From: JBDKJS01 sp039806065
Lineage (GTDB): Bacteria; Bacteroidota; Bacteroidia; AKYH767-A; 2013-40CM-41-45
Direction of reading: 5' to 3'
Length of the DNA stretch: 20,180 bases
NCBI GenBank assembly: GCA_039806065.1
Contig: JBDKJS010000006.1
Coordinates: 1-20,180, forward strand
Under the pieces are notes generated by a model. That model was given only the letters and a program-made list of their open reading frames with translations. It was not told the DNA's origin and did no database searches. Positions 14,404 to 20,180 of the stretch are shown piece after piece (position 1 is the stretch's first letter; each line of letters starts with the position of its first letter). The translations under genes were made by a program, and so were the position numbers.

Positions 14404-17046
14404 CTACTTTTTCTTAAATGGATTTAAGTCTTTGAATGCATCCTTTGCTTTTTGCTCTGCAGCCTTCTTGATACTATCTTGAATGGCTTTCGCTCTTTGC
14501 GATGCTTCGTTCTTAATTTTCTCTGCTTCAACTTTAGCCTGTGCTTTCAGTTTTTCTGCTTCTTCCCTACCCTTTTGTTCGAGCTCTTGTTTCTTTTTAT
14601 CAAATTCCTCGGTGGCTTTGGCTTTTAATGCTTCAATGGCTGCGCCACCTTGCTTACTCAAATCCGTTCCTACGACAGGATTTTGTATTGTTCCTTTTAC
14701 AGTGGCCGCTACTGGCACCACTTCACCTAAACTAAAGTTAGCACCACTATTATTGGCCTTAGCAACCATGCTGTTAAGCGTTGCATTTGCAGCACCACCA
14801 AACTTAGCTCGTGGAATATTCATATTGATAACATAATCTAAACTTTGATCTAACCCTGTGCTGCCTCCAATGGTAGCTTTTATGTCGCCAAGCTGCGCAT
14901 CAAATGGAGCTACAAAAACCCGCCCATCCACAATGTTAAAACTTGGATTTACAGGTGCCACCTGCATTGTTTTTAAATTACTCATTTTAAGTGCATCGGA
15001 AAGTTTGTTTAGCACTTCAAAATTTGATACTGTGATAGTAGATGTAGTCAATTTACCGCTTCCATTAATACTATTCATCAATGGTGCCATATTCTTATCA
15101 AATGTAGTATTGATGGCGAGTAAGGAACTAAACTTTCCTTTGGTGTGCTTGGCTATTGGTGCCAGCTTTTCTACAGTATTAAAAGCGCTTGCAGTTTTTT
15201 GAATATCAAAATTTTTAATATCTAAATTAAACTTACCAGTAGGTAAAGCACTTTTGCTACTGTAACCACCATCCATTACCATACTACCGTCCATTAGATA
15301 CATGGCAGTTTTCTGGAGTATAATGGATTGATCTGAAATGGAAATACCTCCACTAAGATTATTAATAATTAAATTGTCATAAAAAAGTTGACCAATTTTA
15401 GCAGTCATATTAATATTTAAGTTGGAAGGCACAGAAGGTACCGTTAAAGTACTGGTATCAGTATCTGTGGCTGCTGTGCTACCACTGCTTTGCATCCATT
15501 GATTTAAATCCAACTTATTGCTACTTAAATTGACATTGCCGGTGAGTAAAGCATCCGTAAGCGCATAGCCTATGATGTTTTGCAAAGAGCCATTTGCCTT
15601 GATATCACTATTGCCTAGCGTAGCATCAAATGTTTTTAAGTCGGCTTTGTTTAAATCAAAGGTCAAACTCATGGCATGGATGGCAGTGGCTGCCACCTGA
15701 GCAGGGTCGATGTATTTAAAATTCGTAATTTCAAAATTACCTTTTGCCATTAGGCGGTCAAGATTTTGCTGTGATGCCGCACTCATGGTACCTTTGGCTT
15801 CAAGATCGGCATTGATGCGTCCAGTAATGCTCACTCCCTTTTCAAGTGGAATGAATTTTTGAACATTACTCAAATCTACCTTTCCCTTTAGAAAGAGATC
15901 AACATAAGGATCGGAAATTGGATTTTTTAAATACAAGCGTGCATCAAGAGGCGATGATGCTATTTCAGCATGAAACTTTGAAAGCTTTACAATGGTATGA
16001 TCTGGAATTCCATCTTCATTGTTAATCTTTAAATCTACCATTACATTGTTTACCGATGATGGCAAATCAGGGTATTTAAAATTACCATTGGTTATTTTTA
16101 ACCCTAGCCCAAATCCAGGCATGGATTTGTCATTAAATCTACCTTTCACAAATCCGTCTAGTCCAAGTGTGCCACTAGCTTTTACTTGATCAAAATTAGG
16201 AGCAAACACTCCAGGGATGAGGCTGATAAAGTTTTTAAAATCGCTCTGAGGTGTACTAAATTTTAAATCCATATCAATATCATCTTTTGGCATGGAAACC
16301 CAGCCACTGAATGCAAGCGGCATTTGGTTTAAAAGTATTTTATTTTCCTTAAACGTGAATACAAAGTTTTTTAAATCTAATTCTAAAAGCGCATCAATAC
16401 TTGTTTTCACCTTATACAAATAGGCAATGCCATCAAAATTCAATGTAACTGATGCCACATTACTTTGTGTATTCAAGGTTACGAAGTCAGATGTGAAATC
16501 ACCACTTCCTGAATGATTCAAACCTTGAAGCTCTAAACTAAATGGCATGGTAACATCTCTATATACTATGTGTGCATTATTCAAAGCATAATATTTCAGT
16601 GCAGCTTTGAATCCACCATTAGTATCGGTATTTGGATTGGCAACTGTGTCAGAAGGGGCTATATCCCAATTTGCCTTGCCATCTTTATTAACCAATAAAT
16701 TTACCACAGGATGCTCAACCACTACCTTATTTATTTTTATTTCATTCCCCTTGATAACACTCATTATATCGAGTGTGAGTTTAGTGTCTTTCGCATAGTA
16801 TAAAGTATCGCCTTTAAAGGGCGCTCTATTGACTATGCTCACCCTTGCTATGTTTACTGATAGATTAGGAAATGACCGAATTAAACTAAGATCAATGTCA
16901 GTAAAATTAACATCTGCATTTAAGCTCTTATTGGCTTCTGCTTTTACAAGAGTTATAATTTTATCTTTAAAAATAAAAGGAACTACTATTAATATCACCA
17001 ATATTAATACGATCGAAACAATGGCTATTTTAAATATTTTTTTCAT
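14404..17046 (-). CDS. AsmA-family envelope protein
   Basis: The 880-residue protein begins with a short basic end and one membrane anchor (about 5-27, IAIVSIVLILVILIVVPFIF). An AsmA-type N-terminal segment follows (LNADVNFTDIDLSLIRSFPNLSVNIARVSI, then VVVEHPVVNLLVNKDGKANWDI), and then a long beta-rich region with repeated FDLNKADL-like strands. The AsmA C-terminal-like part includes KFSSLLAINTTFDKNMAPLM and GSGKLTTSTITVSNFEVLNKL. AsmA relatives span the periplasm and are tied to outer-membrane assembly and lipid movement. The last ~75 residues (805-880) are Lys/Glu/Ala-rich, predicted coiled coil, ending FKDLNPFKKK. The gene starts 40 bases after aroC and abuts the PorE-like gene. Size is within the family range. 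The specific function is not known. Confidence 0.85.
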   Translation of the reverse strand: MKKIFKIAIVSIVLILVILIVVPFIFKDKIITLVKAEANKSLNADVNFTDIDLSLIRSFPNLSVNIARVSIVNRAPFKGDTLYYAKDTKLTLDIMSVIKGNEIKINKVVVEHPVVNLLVNKDGKANWDIAPSDTVANPNTDTNGGFKAALKYYALNNAHIVYRDVTMPFSLELQGLNHSGSGDFTSDFVTLNTQSNVASVTLNFDGIAYLYKVKTSIDALLELDLKNFVFTFKENKILLNQMPLAFSGWVSMPKDDIDMDLKFSTPQSDFKNFISLIPGVFAPNFDQVKASGTLGLDGFVKGRFNDKSMPGFGLGLKITNGNFKYPDLPSSVNNVMVDLKINNEDGIPDHTIVKLSKFHAEIASSPLDARLYLKNPISDPYVDLFLKGKVDLSNVQKFIPLEKGVSITGRINADLEAKGTMSAASQQNLDRLMAKGNFEITNFKYIDPAQVAATAIHAMSLTFDLNKADLKTFDATLGNSDIKANGSLQNIIGYALTDALLTGNVNLSSNKLDLNQWMQSSGSTAATDTDTSTLTVPSVPSNLNINMTAKIGQLFYDNLIINNLSGGISISDQSIILQKTAMYLMDGSMVMDGGYSSKSALPTGKFNLDIKNFDIQKTASAFNTVEKLAPIAKHTKGKFSSLLAINTTFDKNMAPLMNSINGSGKLTTSTITVSNFEVLNKLSDALKMSNLKTMQVAPVNPSFNIVDGRVFVAPFDAQLGDIKATIGGSTGLDQSLDYVINMNIPRAKFGGAANATLNSMVAKANNSGANFSLGEVVPVAATVKGTIQNPVVGTDLSKQGGAAIEALKAKATEEFDKKKQELEQKGREEAEKLKAQAKVEAEKIKNEASQRAKAIQDSIKKAAEQKAKDAFKDLNPFKKK

Positions 17047-17086
17047 TTTATAAACACATTACTATTTTATTAAAACAATTTTATCA

Positions 17087-18184
17087 CTAAAGCAATTGCC
17101 GCCCCTTTTGCATCATTAATGCATCAAGCAATACCATCGCGGTTAAAGAAGATACCACAACAGTGGCTCTAGGCACCACGCAAGGATCGTGCCGTCCCTT
17201 TGCTGCTAACAGGGTTGATTTTCCTTGCTTGGTAAGTGCCGGTTGCTCTTTTGCAATAGTACTTGGGGGCTTAAAACCCACCGCAAATTTAATAACAGCA
17301 CCTATACTAATGCCGCCTTGTATTCCCCCACTATGATTAGTAATAGGAAGTTTACCCTTAGGGCCAAACACATCATTAGCCTGGGATCCGGTCATGGAAG
17401 AAAGCAAAAATCCATCGCCATACTCAAATGCATGTGCAGCATTAATGCTTAGCATGGCTTTTGATAAATTGGCATGTAACTTTTCAAATATAGGATCTCC
17501 TAATCCAACAATGGGATTGTACACATGAGTGGTAATAATACCTCCACAACTATCACCATTATTTTGCAGCTGGGCTATGTAAGCTTGCATTCGGGATGAT
17601 GCCTTAGTATCTGGACACCTAACCATACTTGCTACTACCTGTTTTCTTGTTACCCTTTCAGGGTGTGAATCCATCTTCACTTCACCCACCTGATTAACGT
17701 AAGAAACTATGTCTATCAAAGGTAACTTATGCATTTTGCAATACCTTACAAGTATTTGATCGGCCACTGCTCCTGCAACTACCCAATTGGCGGTTTCGCG
17801 TGCCGATGCTCTTCCACTTCCACTGCTATCAACTGTTCCATACTTTAAATGATAGGCTTGATCAGCATGCGAAGGACGAAAAACTCCGTTCAGATGATCG
17901 TAATCCTTGCTGCGATGATCGCGATTGTATATTACAAATCCTAGCGGAGCTCCAGTAGTTACTCCATTCACAGTGCCGCTAAGAAAATGTACTTGATCAG
18001 CTTCATTTCTTGCCGATACTATTTTACTTTGTCCTGGCTTACGCAGTGCTAAGGCAGCCTGCACCTTTGCTACATCTAACTTTATTCCTGATGGCACACC
18101 ATCTATTATTCCACCAATGGCCACTCCGTGCGATTCGCCAAAAGTGGTTAAGCGATAAGTATTTCCTAAACTATTTGAGGCCAT
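17087..18184 (-). CDS. aroC: Chorismate synthase
   Basis: The 365-residue enzyme converts 5-enolpyruvylshikimate-3-phosphate to chorismate using reduced FMN, the last shikimate-pathway step. Family motifs are complete: TTFGESHG (13-20, catalytic His19), RKPGQS (48-53), SGTVNGVTTGAPLGF (69-83), RPSHAD (103-108, catalytic His106), SGRASARETA (123-132), GDSCGG (210-215), HAFEYGDGF (251-259), NHSGGIQGGIS (283-293) and RHDPCVVPRA (331-340). Length is normal. The start MASNSLGNTYRLTTFGESHG aligns with the usual family N-terminus, so the ATG at 18184 is secure. It is the first gene of a minus-strand run continuing into the AsmA-like gene, and is divergent from the PhoD-like gene. Chorismate also feeds the futalosine pathway, to which the nearby mqnE belongs. 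Confidence 0.97.
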   Translation of the reverse strand: MASNSLGNTYRLTTFGESHGVAIGGIIDGVPSGIKLDVAKVQAALALRKPGQSKIVSARNEADQVHFLSGTVNGVTTGAPLGFVIYNRDHRSKDYDHLNGVFRPSHADQAYHLKYGTVDSSGSGRASARETANWVVAGAVADQILVRYCKMHKLPLIDIVSYVNQVGEVKMDSHPERVTRKQVVASMVRCPDTKASSRMQAYIAQLQNNGDSCGGIITTHVYNPIVGLGDPIFEKLHANLSKAMLSINAAHAFEYGDGFLLSSMTGSQANDVFGPKGKLPITNHSGGIQGGISIGAVIKFAVGFKPPSTIAKEQPALTKQGKSTLLAAKGRHDPCVVPRATVVVSSLTAMVLLDALMMQKGRQLL

Positions 18185-18188
18185 GGTG

Positions 18189-18196
18189 CAAAATTA
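18189..18196 (-). promoter_or_regulatory. Candidate Bacteroidota -7 box (TAATTTTG) of aroC
   Basis: Read on the minus strand, TAATTTTG fits TAnnTTTG exactly and ends 4 bases (CACC) before the aroC ATG. No TTTG or TTG lies at the usual -33 spacing. The aroC start is fixed by homology, so use of this box would give an almost leaderless mRNA. Confidence 0.4.
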
Positions 18197-18319
18197 TTTT
18201 ATTCACCTTCACTTTGAGCGTAGGGTTGCTGTATTAATTCACTAAAAATTGTTAGTTGTAATTTCATCTTTAACGGGCATTCATTGCTTTTTATTTGTTT
18301 CCTTTGATTGTTAGATACA

Positions 18320-19339
18320 ATGAAACACTGGCCTTTCTTCTTTTTGATATTACTTGCAAGTTGCGATACTTCAAATAAGCAAAAAATTATTTTCAAAGAG
18401 CAAACTATTGCTGTAACAAATTTAAAAACACTGGCATTTGGGTCCTGCAACAAGATGGTCATGCCGATGGAAATTTGGGAAAGTATAGCAGCTCAAAATG
18501 CTGATATCTTCTGTTGGACAGGTGATATTATCTATCCTGATGGCCCATGGCGTGTGAATCATGACATAGACCGTATAGAAAATCACTATGCTGCCATGCA
18601 GCAAAATGAATTTTACAAATTGGTTAGCGATCACACGCCTATTATTGGCATTTATGATGATCATGACTTTGGAAGTAAGAATGGTGGCAAGGAATACATA
18701 CACAAATCTGAAACCCAAAAATTATTGCTCGATTTTTTAGGTGAACCGCTCCAAAGCGTAAGAAGGAAACAAGAAGGTATTTACACTTCCTATCGGTTTA
18801 CCAGCGATAACCATATTGTTTCTATTATTTTATTAGATACTCGCTATGGTTATGTATGGGAGGGAGATCAACCCCACGCCATGGATGCAGCTCAATGGAA
18901 ATGGCTCCATCAAACACTTGAAAATGATACCGTGAGTACTGTAACCATTATTGCTTCTGGCTATGCTGTCATACCCACCGGCTATGGCGAAGAAGGATGG
19001 TATGAAACAGCTGATCGGCAAAAACTACTGCAACTCCTAGAGGCGGATGATTGCAAAAATTTCATTTTCCTTACTGGAGATAGACACTTTGGCGAAATTA
19101 GTGTGTTAAATAATAATGAAAATAAAAATTTCGTGGAAGTGTTGAGCAGTGGACTCACCCATTATGCTGAAAATACCAACCCTGCTGAAAAAAACTCCTA
19201 CCGAGTTGGCGATAAATTTATAGACAGAAACTTTGGATTATTATCTTTTCACCTAAATGACAGCAATGCTTATGTAAATTGCATGATCAAAAATGTAACA
19301 GGTGAAACTGTTAGATCACATAAATTAATGATTAAATGA
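18320..19339 (+). CDS. PhoD-like metallophosphoesterase lipoprotein
   Basis: The 339-residue product begins MKHWPFFFLILLASC, a lipoprotein signal peptide with lipobox LASC and lipidated Cys15. A TTG at 18308 would only add four residues before it. The body is an alkaline phosphatase D/PhoD-like metal-dependent phosphoesterase: AFGSCNK (39-45), FCWTGDIIY (64-72), IGIYDDHDFGSKNGGKEY (109-126), LLDTRYGY (171-178) and FLTGDRHFGEIS (250-261), supplying the Asp/His metal ligands. Relatives cleave phosphodiesters or phosphomonoesters in the periplasm or at the surface; the substrate here is not known. The usual long N-terminal beta domain of PhoD is missing, as in the short Bacteroidota branch. The gene overlaps hutI by ATGA, suggesting coupled translation with an enzyme of a different pathway. 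Confidence 0.88.
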   Translation: MKHWPFFFLILLASCDTSNKQKIIFKEQTIAVTNLKTLAFGSCNKMVMPMEIWESIAAQNADIFCWTGDIIYPDGPWRVNHDIDRIENHYAAMQQNEFYKLVSDHTPIIGIYDDHDFGSKNGGKEYIHKSETQKLLLDFLGEPLQSVRRKQEGIYTSYRFTSDNHIVSIILLDTRYGYVWEGDQPHAMDAAQWKWLHQTLENDTVSTVTIIASGYAVIPTGYGEEGWYETADRQKLLQLLEADDCKNFIFLTGDRHFGEISVLNNNENKNFVEVLSSGLTHYAENTNPAEKNSYRVGDKFIDRNFGLLSFHLNDSNAYVNCMIKNVTGETVRSHKLMIK

Positions 19340-20180
19340 AAGCAATAGTAAATATCCATCGATTGTATGGAACACATGATCTTCATAACACTCTTTTGAA
19401 AGGCATCCAACTAAATGATTTTCCTTTTCTTGAAAATGCATTCATGATCATTGATCAAGATTTGATTACCGATTTTGGCATCATGCCTGATTATTTTCAG
19501 AAATATGGCGAAAAAAATTTTTTAGAAATAATTGACGCAAAAGGCGGCTTGGTACTACCTTGTTGGTGCGATAGTCATACTCATCTAGTTTATGCTGCTA
19601 CACGCGAGGCTGAATTTAAAGATCGAATTACAGGATTAAGTTATGAAGACATTGCCGCTCGTGGTGGTGGTATTTTAAACTCCGCTATTAAAATGGCAAG
19701 CATCAGCGAACAAAATCTGCTTGATATAAGTATGGAACGGGCAAAAATGGCCATGCGCATGGGAACAGGTAGCATGGAAATAAAAAGTGGATATGGCCTA
19801 ACACTAGAATCGGAATTGAAAATGCTTAGAGTAATTAGATTATTAGCACAGCAGCTAAACATTAGCATTAAATCCACTTTCCTTGGCGCTCATGCAGTAC
19901 CCGCTCATTTTAAAAACAATAAGGAAGGATACATAAAGCACCTAATCAATGAAATGTTGCCAGCAGTGGCAAACGAAAAACTTGCTGACTATTGTGACGT
20001 TTTCTGCGAAAGAAATTATTTTACTCAGGCCGAAACCATAACCATATTAGAGGCAGCTAAAAAACATGGTATGATTCCCAAAGTACATGCCAATCAACTG
20101 AGTCATAGTGGTGGAGTAGCGGCTGGTGTTCATTGCAATGCGGTAAGTGTTGACCACCTTGAGTATGTTGCCGAAGAAGA
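19336..20180 (+). CDS. hutI: Imidazolonepropionase (3' end outside window)
   Basis: An open frame from the ATG at 19336 runs to the window edge, giving 281 residues of a protein usually about 400-420 long. Motifs fit HutI, which hydrolyses imidazolone-5-propionate to formiminoglutamate in histidine breakdown. They are CDSHTHLVYAATREAEFKDR (78-97, zinc ligands His81 and His83), GLSYEDIAARGGGIL (100-114), GTGSMEIKSGYGL (143-155), TFLGAHAVP (181-189), VFCERNYF (222-229), KVHANQLSHSGG (249-260, metal His251) and SVDHLEYVAEE (271-281). The N-terminus lacks any export signal, so the protein is cytoplasmic. Its ATG overlaps the stop of the PhoD-like gene (ATGA), so it probably depends on the same transcript. 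The last part of the amidohydrolase barrel, including the late metal-ligand Asp, lies beyond the window. Confidence 0.93.
   Translation, partial: MKAIVNIHRLYGTHDLHNTLLKGIQLNDFPFLENAFMIIDQDLITDFGIMPDYFQKYGEKNFLEIIDAKGGLVLPCWCDSHTHLVYAATREAEFKDRITGLSYEDIAARGGGILNSAIKMASISEQNLLDISMERAKMAMRMGTGSMEIKSGYGLTLESELKMLRVIRLLAQQLNISIKSTFLGAHAVPAHFKNNKEGYIKHLINEMLPAVANEKLADYCDVFCERNYFTQAETITILEAAKKHGMIPKVHANQLSHSGGVAAGVHCNAVSVDHLEYVAEE

Noticed and set aside
14483..14836. 117-codon plus-strand frame opposite the AsmA tail
   Set aside because: The Ala/Ser/Phe/Cys-rich translation is the mirror of the Lys/Glu/Ala-rich coiled coil on the other strand.

Overview
The window looks like a chromosomal stretch of a Bacteroidota bacterium, most likely from the Chitinophagales/Sphingobacteriales side. 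The reasons are an A+T-rich sequence, a PorU2-type C25 peptidase fragment with an FlgD-like tail, a secreted protein with a type IX secretion system (T9SS) C-terminal sorting domain, a TPR/PD40/OmpA protein with the layout of PorE, futalosine-pathway menaquinone synthesis, TAnnTTTG-like promoter boxes and few Shine-Dalgarno sites. I see no tRNA, rRNA, CRISPR array, insertion sequence or phage gene. Gene content is mostly housekeeping plus cell envelope and secretion genes.

Layout. Bases 1-3057 (+) hold the C-terminal 940 residues of a PorU2-like protein and a 75-residue membrane protein. Bases 3063-4697 (-) encode an acyl-CoA carboxylase carboxyltransferase subunit. Bases 4837-8007 (+) encode a CrcB/Fluc fluoride channel, a secreted WD40-like protein with a conserved C-terminal domain, and a propeller-type T9SS cargo protein. 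Bases 8011-9335 (-) encode both subunits of exonuclease VII (xseA then xseB, ATGA overlap); xseB is only 59 codons long. Bases 9336-9567 are a divergent intergenic region containing a G+C-rich island. Bases 9568-10749 (+) encode aminofutalosine synthase MqnE, followed by a good intrinsic terminator.

From 18184 down to 10807 five genes lie on the minus strand with gaps of 53 bases or less: aroC, an AsmA-like protein, a PorE-like OmpA protein, a DUF4412 protein and a tandem universal stress protein. They may form one operon, with the stem-loop after mqnE possibly ending transcription from both sides. From 18320 on the plus strand a PhoD-like lipoprotein overlaps, by ATGA, the start of imidazolonepropionase (hutI), which runs off the window.

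Functional links. Three proteins fit the T9SS: the PorU2-like protein, the PorE-like protein and the sorting-domain cargo. AroC supplies chorismate, the precursor from which the futalosine pathway, including MqnE, makes menaquinone. I do not see a clearly new defence, mobile or biosynthetic system. The least explained parts are the G+C-rich island at about 9395-9510, the C-terminal domain of the WD40-like secreted protein, and the TAnnTTTG boxes sitting four bases before the start codons of mqnE and aroC.
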